A stretch of DNA of 64,000 bases from contig JAJGOT010000292.1 in the NCBI GenBank assembly GCA_022457155.1, positions 939,501-1,003,500 of the forward strand. The letters are read 5' to 3'. Positions 1 through 11,839 of this stretch are shown in pieces. A program made the translations under genes and the position numbers. The first letter of the stretch is position 1; every line of letters starts with the position of its first letter. The DNA is from Cladopsammia gracilis. Lineage: Eukaryota > Cnidaria > Anthozoa > Scleractinia > Dendrophylliidae. The notes beneath the pieces are model-generated. The model was not told where the DNA came from. It saw only the letters and a list, made by a program, of their open reading frames with translations, and did not search any database.

Positions 1-671
1 ACAATATTTTGTGTAAGTTTCATACTAATTCAATACAGAAAAGTTAGTTAAACGGCTGCTCAAAAATGTTCAGTGTGGCTACATGGAAACTGGAGGGAAA
101 CACCTTAAGCCTGTGCAGATAATTAATGACAGTTGATGATAGTTTGTGTCCAAACATCAACTACCGTTGACTATCATGCACTTAATTAGGGGGTTAAGTT
201 CTGTTCTGTTCTTTTTTTTGGATGTGAACGCAAATAATTACATATATTCAATGATCAATAAAGTATGACTGTCATGTAAAATTGAACAAAAAAATGACAC
301 TGAAACCTCTCTTCCATGCATGTGAAGAGAGATAAAGCATGTGAAGAGAGATAATTATGGCAGATAAACAAAATAATAAAATTATTATTATAAGTTCATG
401 TGACTTAACAAATTATCCAGGCTTAAAAGTTCCCAGTGCTTCTTGGGTGTAATCCAGATATGTCAGGCCTTTTGACTGTGAGCTACAATTAATGTATCAT
501 GTGTCTTTGTGATGTCATAAATATCTTAAAAAGAATTGTATGTGTCTGTAATGTGTACACTTGTGTCTGATTGAGTCCCGAGTGTTACGTACAGGCTGGA
601 GTTTTAATATACAGTCATTGAGAAAAAACGTTTAACAGAATTGTTTAAAACCCATTGTTATGTGTATTAAC
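1..671. other. AT-rich DNA, no gene seen
   Basis: No open frame with recognisable protein, splice pair or RNA gene was seen. A short direct duplication of a GTGAAGAGAGATAA motif lies near 322-354. Probably intronic or intergenic. Confidence 0.6.
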
Positions 672-1385
672 TGAGAATGGCCAATCTTTTCATCTGGGAG
701 TCAGACATTTCTGTGGAACAATGACCAGTATAATACAACACAAGAATGGCAATTCCTTTCATCTGGGAGTCAGACATTTCTGTGGAACATGACCAGTATA
801 ATACAACAGTATAGAATGGTAATTCCTTTCATTTGGGAGTCAGACATTTCTGTGGAACATGACCAGTATAATACAACACTAGAATGGCAATTCCTTTCAT
901 TTGGGAGTCAGACATTTCTGTGGAACATGACCAGTATAATACAACACTAGAATGGCAATTCCTTTCATCTGGGAGTCAGACATTTCTGTGGAACATGACC
1001 AGTGTAATACAACACTAGAATGGCAATTCCTTTCATCTGGGAGTCAGACATTTCTGTGGAACATGACCAGTATAATACAAAACTAGAATGGCAATTCCTT
1101 TCATCTGGGAGTCAGACATTTCTATGGAAAATGACCAGTATAATACAACACTAGAATGGCAATTCCTTTTATCTGGGAGTGAGACATTTCTGTGGAACAT
1201 GACCAGTATAATACAACACTAGAATGGCAATTCCTTTCATTTGGGGGTCAGACATTTCTGTGGAACATGACCAGTATAATACAACACTAGAATGGTAATT
1301 CCTTTCATCTGGGGGTCAGACATTTCTGTGGAACATGACCAGTATAATACAACACTAGAATTGCAATTCCTTTCATCTGAGAGTC
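672..1385. repeat. Minisatellite, 68-bp unit, about 10 copies
   Basis: Successive copies of AGAATGG begin at 674, 743, 813, 881, 949 and 1017, giving a period of 68-70 bp. Each unit carries the motif GGGAGTCAGACATTTCTGTG. Copies differ by few substitutions. The last unit degenerates at about 1380. Short open frames over it are by-products of the repeat. Confidence 0.95.
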
Positions 1386-2855
1386 CTTTACCCTTTAACT
1401 CCCAAGAGTGCCAAACATCAGAAATAATTCAAGAAATATCCAAATTTCATTTTGGAAAATCTAAAAAAAAAAACAAATAAAGGTACTACACAAAAGTAGT
1501 GCCAAAGAAGTTTCATTTGAATGGTCACACCACAAGGATTTCGTTGACAGCAAACTCAAAAGTTGGAACTACATTTCTTGTCTCCATTATTGACTCTGGG
1601 AGTGAAAGGGTTAATACTATAGGACAGTTGTACAACTCTAGAATGGTACATGTACATGTAAGTTTCTTCTCCTACATTCATGTGAGTCCTTGTTGTTGCA
1701 GTCATTGAGGATGTTGATCTCAATTTTAACTTGCTCATGAAGTCCTGGGGATGGACAATTTAATTTTCAGGGGAGCGGGGAAATTTTTCTGAGCATGAAT
1801 TTTTTTCCATTGAGGCTGTGCAAGAATTATTTTCGAGATTGTCCCACACTTTTCTTTTCTTCGGCTTTCTGTGCACATGTTTTCCTCTATTTTGCTGTGC
1901 AGGAGTTTTTGGGGTATTTTAAGTTATCCTATGGCACAATGTCACAATGGTTGCCAGATTCAAAGTTTGCACCCACAATCTCTGTTAAGGGAGGGGGACC
2001 TTGTGCCAAACCTTTATAACCTCTCTGATTTTGTCACTTGAAGTTATCCTTCAGGTTAATTCTGATGATCTTGCCTTTTTTCCATGCACAGATTTATTAT
2101 AATAGCCATCCAGTCAGAATCCCTAATGTGTTCTATGCAACAGTTTAAACTGCACCAAAAAAACTAGATGACTTTAAGAACTGTGTCCATTTATACCACA
2201 AGCCTTCATATAACATAAGCCCTCTAACACCCAAAGGTCACTCCTGCCTTACCCTAGAGACCCCACACCCACAAGGAATAAATGTAGCATAGTATCCTCT
2301 GTCAGGATATAATATGCCACACCCTAAAAAGTGACCCAGAATTTTGTTGTAAGTTCCCCATGCAGGCATAATGCATATTAAAGTCAATTCTAAGTGCATT
2401 GTATGATCATCCCCTCGGGCATAACCGGTGTTTGACACTGTTTATTTCTTCATTGTGAAGCCTGGTGTAAAACTAGTTTGGGCCGACTTCTCTTGGCATA
2501 ATATTTAGATGTTGCAAGCACTTTTGTATAATATAATAATAAAAATAATAATTTAATACCAATGAAAAATTATGTTATATATGTTCTGTCCTTCATGACT
2601 ATTACAAAAGATGTAAGCATGACATCTTGCAAGAGATGAGGATGGGAAAAATGGTTGGGACTTACATCCGCCTATGTTTATTTGTTGATATAAGTTCAAT
2701 AATTGTGTTGTTGCTGGAACAGTAATGGACCCTAAGCTTAGATTAGTGAAATGGGGTGGCAATTGAATTAATGTCTTTTATTGGCATGTTTTGCAGTTAA
2801 CTGTCAAAATTACTTATACAGTAATAATTAATTTCATCATTTCTTGCTGTTTCAG
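1386..2855. other. Non-coding stretch upstream of an exon
   Basis: No gene recognised. The 3' edge (TTGCTGTTTCAG) is a good splice acceptor, so at least the last part is probably an intron of the gene that owns the exon at 2856-3018. Confidence 0.5.
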
Positions 2856-3018
2856 TTCGATTTTCATAATGAAAGTTCCATCAAAGTAACAAATGACTCA
2901 CTTGTATTTAGTGGAGTGTTAAACTTGGATACCTTTGAAAATGAAACTGTGCATCTTAAAGGTGCCCAGCCATCTCAGATTCAGCAGTTCCTTGATAGAC
3001 TGCCTGCTTCCATCAAAG
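2856..3018 (+). CDS. Internal exon of an unidentified host gene
   Basis: A 163-nt open segment is bounded by a pyrimidine-rich acceptor ending in CAG at 2855 and a donor AAAG|GTAAGC at 3018/3019. The frame beginning at 2856 encodes about 54 residues, starting FDFHNESSIKV and ending LDRLPASIK, with two N-glycosylation-like sequons (NES, NET), which suggests an extracellular or lumenal domain. The length is not a multiple of three, so the exon changes phase. I do not recognise the family. The flanking exons are not visible in this window. The splice signals and the protein-like composition are the only support. Confidence 0.6.
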
Positions 3019-3784
3019 GTAAGCGTGTGGAGTAAAATTAGTTTGTTCTTACAATAATAGATACTTGGAAGAAACTTTTTAAGTCGAATTTCTGTACATA
3101 ATTATGTGTGCATGATATTAAGTTTGTCTCTAATAAGCAATATTGCTTTATCTTACATAATATTAGTTATAATATGACCGTACTGCCCCGCTGACGCAAT
3201 CTTACAGAAAATAGAATCGCAAGGTGACTTGAGCGGGGCCGGACGGGTTGATGTAAGCCAGTCCGGAAAAAGCTGTCCAGCCCCGCTCAAGTTCAAGTGA
3301 CCATGCACTGCACGACTGTTCTTGTACTTTCTAATCATTTATTATATAAAATACTTATTGACCGAGTTAGGTCAGGCCAGATGGGAAAATATTTGGCTCT
3401 TGGTCACGGCGCACGAGCCAAATACTTTCCCGTCTGGCCCTCCCCAGTCTCAGTTAATAAGTGCATATTATTGTGCTTCGTAATTAACATCTTACATGAT
3501 ATTATTGTGCTTTGTAGCACATTATTAAGGTGGATTAAGTTACATCTGAATTACGTCTTACATAATATTATTGTTCTTTGTAACACATTATTATTGTCAA
3601 TGTTCCAGACAAGACAGGGGTCTCGGGTCAAAAACCCGACAAGGCTGGCTTCCTGACCTGACAAATCAAATGGCTAACTTTAAAAGTTTGAGACCCACAA
3701 CCTGTTGACCCCTTAAAATTATTCATTGACTCCCTGCCTTTGAAAGTTAACTGGAACACTGTTATTGTGCTTAATGTAACACAT
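3019..3784. repeat. Probable intron with two small foldbacks
   Basis: Two imperfect inverted repeats are visible. One pairs ACTTGAGCGGGGC (about 3227-3239) with GCCCCGCTCAAGT (about 3280-3292). The other pairs 3370-3398 with 3416-3440 (GGCCAGATGGGAAA against TTTCCCGTCTGGCC). Both look like MITE-type foldbacks. The rest is unremarkable. Confidence 0.6.
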
Positions 3785-5168
3785 GAAGGTGGACAGCAAC
3801 AAACAGTTGATACCCACACAAGAACACCCCAGGTTGGTGGATGACTGTTTTGGTGTCCATATACTGATTATAAACTTCATATTCAACAAACAGTTGATAC
3901 CCACACAAAGCACCCCAGGTTGATGGATGACTGTTTGGTGTCCATATACTGATTATAAACTTCATAATTATTCAACAAACAGTTGATACCCACACAAGAA
4001 CACCCCAGGTTGGTGGATGACTGTTTGGTGTCCATCTACTGATTATAAACTTCATATTCAACAAAACAGTTGATACCCACACAAGAACACCCCAGGTTGA
4101 TGGATGACTGTTTTGGTGTCCATAAACTGATTATAAACTTCATATTCAACAAACAGTTGATACCCACACAAGAACACCCCAGGTTGATGGATGACTGTTT
4201 GGTGTCCATATACTGATTATAAACTTCATATTCAACAAACAGTTGATACCCACACAAGAACACCCCAGGTTGATGGATGACTGTTTGGTGTCCATATACT
4301 GATTATAAACTTCATATTCAACAAACAGTTGATACCCACACAAGAACACCCCAGGTTGATGGATGACTGTTTTGGTGTCCATATACTGATTATAAACTTC
4401 ATATTCAACAAACAGTTGATACCCACACAAGAGCACCCCAGGTTGATGGATGACTGTTTGGTGTCCATATACTGATTATAAACTTCATATTCAACAAACA
4501 GTTGATACCCACACAAGAACACCCCAGGTTGATGGATGACTGTTTGGTGTCCATATACTGATTATAAACTTCATATTCAACAAACAGTTGATACCCACAC
4601 AAGAACACCCCAGGTTGGTGGATGACTGTTTTGGTGTCCATATACTGATTATAAACTTCGTATTCAACAAACAGTTGATACCCACACAAGATCGCCCCAG
4701 GTTGATGGATGACTGTTTGGTGACCATATACTGATTATAAACTTCATAATTATTCAACAAACAGTTGATACCCTCACAAGAACACCCCAGGTTGGTGGAT
4801 GACTGTTTGGTGTCCATCTACTGATTATATAAACTTCATATTCAACAAACAGTTGATACCCACACAAGAACACCCCAGGTTGATGGATGACTGTTTTAGT
4901 GTCGATATACTGATTATAAACTTCATATTCAACAAACAGTTGATACCCACACAAGAACACCCCAGGTTGATGGATGACTGTTTGGTGTCCATATACTGAT
5001 TATAAACTTCATATTCAACAAACAGTTGATACCCACACAAGAACACCCCAGGTTGATGGATGACTGTTTTGGTGTCCATATACTGATTATAAACTTCATA
5101 TTCAACAAACAGTTGATACCCACACAAGAACACCCCAGGTTGGTGGATGACTGTTTGGTGTCCATGTA
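3785..5168. repeat. Minisatellite, 86-bp unit, about 16 copies
   Basis: Near-identical units contain CAGTTGATACCCACACAAG and GGTTGATGGATGACTGTTT. Spacing is 86 bp, or 87-89 bp where a T is gained in the TGTTTTGG run or an ATT is added. Minus-strand open frames across it encode a 28-29-residue repeat that shifts frame with every length change. That argues against coding. The array resumes at 5965. Confidence 0.95.
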
Positions 5169-5964
5169 TAGTTTAAAAAACGAGCAGTAGTGTATTATCA
5201 GGTTTAAAAACTCGAGGCGAAGCCGAGAGTTTTTACACTTGATAATACACGTGCTGCGAGTTTTTTGAACGGCTTCAAAAACATTCTTTCAAAAGCGTAT
5301 CCCTTCAGAATTTATTTATTTATTTATTTATTTATTTACTCATTTTTAATTGCGCTTTTGTGCAAAGAGGAAATAAGCATACGAGAAAAACAAGCAGACC
5401 AGACTGATTAGCATACAACACATGTGCACGTCTTCGACGAAGTGACCATTGCTTCCCAGCTCCTGTCGAAAGTTTTGGGATTCTATAGTTCTGAGGGAAA
5501 ACATCTACTGAAAAATGCTATACTAAAGTTGTCAGGTACGGTAGATAAAACGGCAGAGAACGAGTAGAAATAAGCAGCTTGCATCTGCGAACCAGTCGCT
5601 TACCTGGCAATTTATACGAGGGCGCTGGTCTCATTCAAATAACGCCTCACTTGTTAAACTGTTGGTTGTTTATTTTGTTGAGAAGATTCCAAATAGAATG
5701 GCGAAAGACCAGATTTCGTGAAACAGTACTGCATAAAAATATTAAAGTCACCATTTGTTGCACTAAGAATCCTGAACAATTACTACCCATATCAGTAATC
5801 TTTATATATATATATATATCACGATCATTTTAAAATCATTCTAATTAAAAATTCAGCGATAATTGCATTGTTTGCCCATTCAGCCCCGAACTCCTCTGTG
5901 ACTGAAATCAAAGCCGCCACCAGGCTTTTCATAATGACCGTAGATTACCAGGTATAAAGGCTCA
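5169..5964. repeat. Non-repeat segment splitting the 86-bp array
   Basis: It begins with a foldback (about 5169-5272) whose arms include GTGTATTATCAGGTTTAAAAACTC and a near-complement ending GATAATACACG. A (TTTA)n run lies at about 5308-5340 and a (TA)n run at about 5804-5818. No gene is recognised. The array restarts in mid-unit at about 5965, so this is an insertion into the array or unexpanded unique DNA. Confidence 0.6.
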
Positions 5965-6815
5965 GATTACCAGGTTGATGGATGACTGTTTGGTGTCCAT
6001 CTACTGATTATAAACTTCATACTCAACAAACAGTTGATACCCACACAAGAACACCCCAGGTTGATGGATGACTGTTTGGTGTCCATCTACTGATTATAAA
6101 CTTCATACTCAACAAACAGTTGATACCCACACAAGAACACCCCAGGTTGATGGATGACTGTTTGGTGTCCATCTACTGATTATAAACTTCATATTCAACA
6201 AACAGTTGATACCCACACAAGAACACCCCAGGTTGATGGATGACTGTTTGGTGTCCATCTACTGATTATAAACTTCATATTCAACAAACAGTTGATACCC
6301 ACACAAGATCGCCCCAGGTTGATGGATGACTGTTTCGTGTCCATCTACTGATTATAAACTTCATATTCAACAAACAGTTGATACCCACACAAGAACACCC
6401 CAGGTTGATGGATGACTGTTTGGTGTCCATCTACTGATTATAAACTTCATATTCAACAAACAGTTGATACCCACACAAGAACACCCCAGGTTGATGGATG
6501 ACTGTTTTGGTGTCGATATACTGATTATAAACTTCATATTCAACAAACAGTTGATACCCACACAAGAACACCCCAGGTTGATGGATGACTGTTTGGTGTC
6601 CATCTACTGATTATAAACTTCATATTCAACAAACAGTTGATACCCACACAAGAACACCCCAGGTTGATGGATGACTGTTTTGGTGTCGATATACTGATTA
6701 TAAACTTCATATTCAACAAACAGTTGATACCCACACAAGAATACCCCCGGTTGATGGATAACTGTTTGGTGTCCATCTACTGATTACAAACTTCGTATTC
6801 AACAAACAGTTGATA
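5965..6815. repeat. Second block of the 86-bp minisatellite, about 10 copies
   Basis: The same unit and orientation as at 3785-5168. Most units read TCCATCTACTG where the first block reads TCCATATACTG, so the two blocks have begun to homogenise separately. Confidence 0.93.
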
Positions 6816-6984
6816 TGCACACTGATAACTCAACAATGCACGATCGAAGAGCAAGTTTTTTTGTTTCTTTTATAAAATAAAAACAGTTATAATGAACCTT
6901 ACATCACGCGTGTGCTTTATCGAGTTATAATGAACTTGGTTCAACCAATTATAGCGCGCGCATTTCCTTGAGTGAAGGATAGGT

Positions 6985-7970
6985 GACACTCATTCGCACG
7001 CTGTACATTTGTATTTATCCTATTCCAGGCGTTCAGATAGTGGGGAGTGAAGGATAGGTGACGCTCATTCGCACGCTGTACATTTGTATTTAGCTTGTTT
7101 CAGGTTTATTTAGATAGTGGGGAGTGAAGGATAGGTGATGCTCTTTCACAGGCCGTACATTTGTATTTAGCCTGTTCCATGTGTTCAGATAGTTGGGAGT
7201 GAAGGATACGTAACACTCACTTGCACACTGTACATTTGTATTTAGTCTGTTCTAGGTGTTTAGATAGTAGGGATCGAACGATAACTGGCGCTCATTCGCA
7301 TGCCGTACATTTGTATTTAGTCTGTTCCAGGTGTTCAGATAGTGGGGAGCGAAGAATAGGTGACACTCATTCACACGCTGTATATTTGTATTTAGCCTGT
7401 TCTAGGTGTTTATAAGTGGAGGGGAGGTGTTCAGGTGTTCTGTTCCAGATGTTCAGATAGTGGAGAGCGAAGGATAGGGGAAGCTTATTCACATGCTGTA
7501 CATTTGTATTTAGCCTGTTCCAGTCGTTCAGATAGTGGGGAGTGAAGGATAGGTGACGCTCATTCACACGCCGTACATTTGTATTTAGCCTGTTCCAGGT
7601 GTTCAGATAGTGGGGAGTGAAGGATAGGTGACGCTCACTCACACGCCGTACATTTGTATTTAGCCTGTTCCAGGTGTTCAGATAGTGGGGAGTGAAGGAT
7701 AGGTGACGCTCATTCACACGCCGTACATTTGTATTTAGTCTGTTCCAGGCGTTCAGATAGTGGGGAGTGAAGGATAGGTGACGCTCATTCACACGCCGTA
7801 CATTTGTATTTAGTCTGTTCCAGGTGTTCAGATAGTGGGGAGTGAAGGATAGGTGACGCTCATTCACACGCCGTACATTTGTATTTAGCCTGTTCCAGGT
7901 GTTCAGATAGTGGGGATTGAAGGATAGGTGACGCTCATTCGCACGCCGTACATTTTTATTTAGTCTGTTC
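6985..7970. repeat. Minisatellite, 75-bp unit, about 13 copies
   Basis: AGTGAAGGATAGGTGACGCT recurs every 75 bp in the best-conserved part (for example 7616 and 7691). Because 75 is divisible by three, a minus-strand frame of about 200 codons stays open with a 25-residue repeat. No flanking coding signal supports it as a protein. Confidence 0.92.
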
Positions 7971-9507
7971 AATATTTAAATCTGCGATTTAAATTGAGTG
8001 CCTAATATATGATATGCTTTTTTTAAAAGACCTAAAGCCAACACTGAACAAACAGTCTGACTTTAACCGCGCAAAGTTATTGGTGTATCACAGAGTATTT
8101 TATATTTATTCATCAGCTTTTAATATATTCTGATTGTCTTAATTAAGTCCTTTGTAGTTTTTGAAACCCGTGAATACGCGCATGCGTAAATGAACGGGTT
8201 ATTGGTAACGCCGACAAATATGCAGATGAGTCACTCACTCGCTCACTCCTTCCATCAGCTGTAAACTTAGTGACGTAATGCTTTGTTATGAATACGTTTT
8301 GTAGCAAGAACAGCGTGAATACAGCGATAACAATAACTAAATTGTTGTAATTGAATATAAACAACAATAAGCTCAAAGATGTTTAGCATTTGGAGTCCTT
8401 AATGCAACGTTAAAATCGATCTAAAAGTCATTTTCAAGCGAGACACGCGTTTTGATGCTTATCTACCTTGAAGTAATAAAATGTATCCCGTTTCAATTCG
8501 GTGATCACGGTGGCCGAATGGTGTAAAGCGAGGACTAACAGCCAACAGGCCCCATCTCGCTCGTGTCGTTCCTTTTTTTTCGTTTTCGTTTTTGTTTTCT
8601 TTCTTCTTCGGACTGAACATTATGAAAGTGATGTACTGTATTTTTCATTTTGCGTTTGCCAAAAATCCTTACGTTTAATTTTAAAAAAAAATATATTGAA
8701 CCGTGTCAGTATGAAAACATAAGCTTACCGAAATATTGCGTTACGTATTTGCATTTCTTATTTACGGGTTGGCTCTTAGGAGTCTTTGATTATCACTTGT
8801 ATTTTGTAATTGAAAAACATTTTTACAACCAACGACATATCATTCCCTCTAACAGAACATTACAGAAATTTTGTAACGCTTAGTGCTTACATATTTTATC
8901 TCGTTCAATATTTTTACTCATGTATGCTAATTTATTCAGTTTCATTTTTTTCAAAGAAACTGCTTTTTAGAATTATAATAATCGTATCAATAACAAAATT
9001 ATCGATCACGATTGATCATTTGCGTGCCTATTTCTTACATAATTAGGGCGTGGTCATATGGGTGTCCAATTACCGCTATCCAATTAGAACTTTTTGTAAT
9101 TGCATAGCTGTAATTGGACACCTGCGTTGCGCGCACGTCAATCAGTTGCACTTAAATGCGTTCTTTATTACTGGGCGGTTTCTCCACGAAAACATCCTTG
9201 ACGTTTGTAGTAGAATAAAGTTCACATAGACTTTATAATCCTGAATTTTGCCACTGATGCGATTAATTAGTAATTGAACTTCGTGCCGTTCGAATTGGGA
9301 TAATCATGCTCGTAATTTTAAATTACTATTACTAATTGACAGTTCAGAGTGCGCGCTTCACTTAACTGATGTTATCAAATCACTGACTGATTTAATGTGA
9401 CAAAAGTCGCATGCTCTTCCTTGTAGCCGAACAAAATTGCGTCATCATCCCCCGGGGGGACTCCCACATAATAGTGACGCTGTGACGGGGAAGCCTGACG
9501 GGGAAGC
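7971..9507. other. AT-rich DNA, no gene seen
   Basis: Nothing protein-like was found. Around 9055-9125 an imperfect inverted pair (GTGTCCAATTAC and GTAATTGGACAC) looks like a small foldback. A tRNA-A-box-like stretch near 8508-8520 is discussed under rejected items. Confidence 0.5.
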
Positions 9508-10092
9508 AAACTGTTGATGAGTGTCTCTCGTCATAGACAGACTGGGTGAATCACCACTCTAATGTACCAAACTGTTGATGAGTGTCCCTCGTCATAGATG
9601 GACTGAGTGAATCACCACCCTAGTGTACCAAATCGTTGATGAGTGTCTCTAGTCATAGATGGACTGGGTGAATCACTACCCTAGTGTACCAAACTGTTGA
9701 TGAGTGTCTCTAGTCATAGATGGACTGGGTGAATCACCACCCTAGTGTACCAAACTGTTGACGAGTGTCTCTAGTCATAGATGGACTGGATGAATCACTA
9801 CCCTAGTGTACCAAACTGTTGATGAGTGTCTCTAGACATAGATGGACTGGGTGAATCACCACCCTAGTGTACCAAACTGTTGATGAGTGTCTCTAGACAT
9901 AGATGGACTGGGTGAATCACCACCCTAGTGTACCAAACTGTTGATGAGTGTCTCTAGTCATAGACGGACTGGGTGAATCACCACCCCAGTGTACCAAACT
10001 GTTGATGAGTGTCTCTAGTCATAGACGGACTGGGTAGATCACCACCCTAGTGTACCAAACTGTTGATGAGTGTCTCTAGTCATAGAAGGGCC
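9508..10092. repeat. Minisatellite, 61-bp unit, about 9.5 copies
   Basis: Each unit starts AAACTGTTGATGAGTGTCTC and ends near CCTAGTGTACC, with a period of 61 bp and few substitutions. The array ends abruptly at about 10090. Confidence 0.95.
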
Positions 10093-10519
10093 GGGTATCA
10101 ATGAATTGTAACTGCTAACTTTTTTTAAGTTCTCACATTTTCGTTTCCAAAATGGCTAGAACAGACCATGATTTGTTTCTCTTTCTCATGGTAATATAGT
10201 ATTATTTTGTTTTATATAGAATTATTCATGATCATATACATTTTTGTAGTATTAGAGACTTTACGCAACAACGACGGGAAGCTTTCACGACGGCGTTCGC
10301 GACCGAAAGGGACTGGGACGACAACCTTCAGTCTCTCGACTGTCGAGTTACGTTACGCAACGATAGATTCTAGGACTGCGCTCTTGCTTTTGGGGCGAAA
10401 TGCAAAAAACTCATTTCGGCGAGAAAAATGTATTTCTCGGCGACGTGGTCGGCGGGTTTTAGAGTTGTCCTTGTTTATCGGCTTTTACGATTTATTTGTA
10501 TAAGTAATGATTTGAAAAC

Positions 10520-10767
10520 CCGGGTCGGGTTGTTCAAAGTACGATTAAGTTAACCCAGGATAAGCGTTAATTTTGAATCCAGTTAAACAACTCAACAATT
10601 GAAAATTTTCCAAAGTTTTCTGCCCTTCAGTTTCGACTTTAACTTGTCTTCACTACTAGCTACAAATGACCTTTTGAAAACATTTTTAAACAGAGAAATG
10701 AAATCCTTGGTTAACTTTTAATCCGGGATTAGCGTTAATCGGCTTTCGAACAACCGGGCCCTGGATT
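10520..10767. mobile_element. MITE with degenerate terminal inverted repeats
   Basis: The left end reads CCCGGGTCGGGTTGTTC and the right end reads GAACAACCGGGCCCTGG, its near-complement. Subterminal AACCCAGGATAAGCGTTAAT pairs with ATTAGCGTTAATC-type sequence on the other side. No coding capacity. The element at about 20808-20925 is of the same style. Confidence 0.75.
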
Positions 10768-10849
10768 TTTGCCGATTTGACTGTCTACCTTGCTGTTTGA
10801 TCAACGACGAAGAATTTTTGCTGTTGTAATGGTTTAAACAAGTCTAGCA

Positions 10850-11276
10850 ACCTTGAGCACAGGCAGACCAATCGTGATGTGTGAGTCACATCAAGTTAAT
10901 ACAGATTCGAAGCCAGTACACAGTAATGAAATATACTAATTGTACGTAATAATACGATTTGTCATGGAATTGAGAAGTGATAGAAAAATCGAAAATATTA
11001 CACAATAAAGACTTCTCACCTTTACATTTTTGTCATGCGGCGAGTGACAAAAGTGGTAAACATGCATTAAAACCGGTCAGGATACATCAAGAGACAATAA
11101 AGTAAAGGTGAGAAGACTTTATTGTGTAATATTTTCGATTTTTCTATCGCTTCTCAATTCCGTGACAAATCGTATTATTACCTACAATTAGTATATTTCA
11201 TTACTGTGTACTGGGTTCGAATCTGTATTAACTTGATGTGACTCGCACATCACGATCGGTCCGCCTGTGCCTTGAG
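10850..11276. mobile_element. Long foldback element with arms of about 175 bp
   Basis: The left arm (about 10850-11026) and right arm (about 11101-11276) are near-perfect inverse complements separated by about 75 bp. Examples are GTAATGAAATATACTAATTG against CAATTAGTATATTTCATTAC and CACAGGCAGACC against GGTCCGCCTGTG. It has no open frame. A partial copy lies at 14471-14665. Confidence 0.9.
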
Positions 11277-11280
11277 CTAC

Positions 11281-11569
11281 CGTATTGGAGCTATGACCAA
11301 TTAATTTTTGACCTTGATCTTTTAATAACTGACGATGAATGCAAGTCAGAATTCAGATTCTACAAAAATGATGTTTACCTTCTCATAGTTGCTGAAGTGT
11401 TGCAGGTTTCGGATCAAATAAGATGCTATAACTGTGTTGTCGATGGAATTGATGCTCTCTGTATTTGTCTTAAAATATTTGCTTATCCCTATAGAAATTC
11501 TGATATGCTGCCAAGATTTGCAAGACCCGTACCACAAATCAGTCTAGATCTTTTCTTGTTTACAGGTTG
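11281..11569 (+). pseudogene. HARBI1-like (PIF/Harbinger) transposase N-terminal fragment
   Basis: A continuous frame encodes about 95 residues typical of the N-terminal part of HARBI1-like nucleases: a charged FRFYKNDVYLL helix, a VVDGIDALCICLK segment, FAYPYRNSDM, and PRFARPVPQIS. In the family this region precedes the DDE catalytic domain. No DDE residues follow, since the frame closes at 11570. It sits directly against the right arm of the 10850-11276 foldback. Either it is one exon of a larger gene or, more likely, a transposon relic. The assignment rests on motif memory only. Confidence 0.6.
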
Positions 11570-11839
11570 ATAGAATTTTCGTCCGTGTAGTCTTATAAAA
11601 CAAACACGGAATATGCGACATCAAAATTTAAATAACCTTATTAATGCTTTCATCTTCACTAATCTCAATTGAAGGGAAAAACTATGACCGTTTTTATCTC
11701 GTTAATGCGCATGCGCATTAAGCGAGATTTCGGAGTCGAGTACGAAAAGGGACAAAAGGTGTTAACAAAATTTTGTGGACTTTTGTCCGGGGGGGTTTCT
11801 TGTCCCTTCTTTATAGAAGCTATATTAGGGGATTGAGGA

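Noticed and set aside
3785..6815. Minus-strand open frames of 60-108 codons with a 28-29-residue repeat
   Set aside because: They follow the 86-bp minisatellite and change frame at every unit with an extra base; no splice or start context.
7367..7972. 201-codon minus-strand frame with 25-residue repeats
   Set aside because: Open only because the 75-bp minisatellite unit is divisible by three; no homology or gene signals.
8505..8570. tRNA or SINE head: GGTGGCCGAATGGTGTAAAGCG resembles an A box
   Set aside because: No B box at the proper distance and no cloverleaf could be drawn; a T-run follows but is not enough.
11205..11232. Pol III B-box-like GGTTCGAATCT in a foldback arm
   Set aside because: No A box upstream at a suitable spacing; the arm is explained by the foldback structure.
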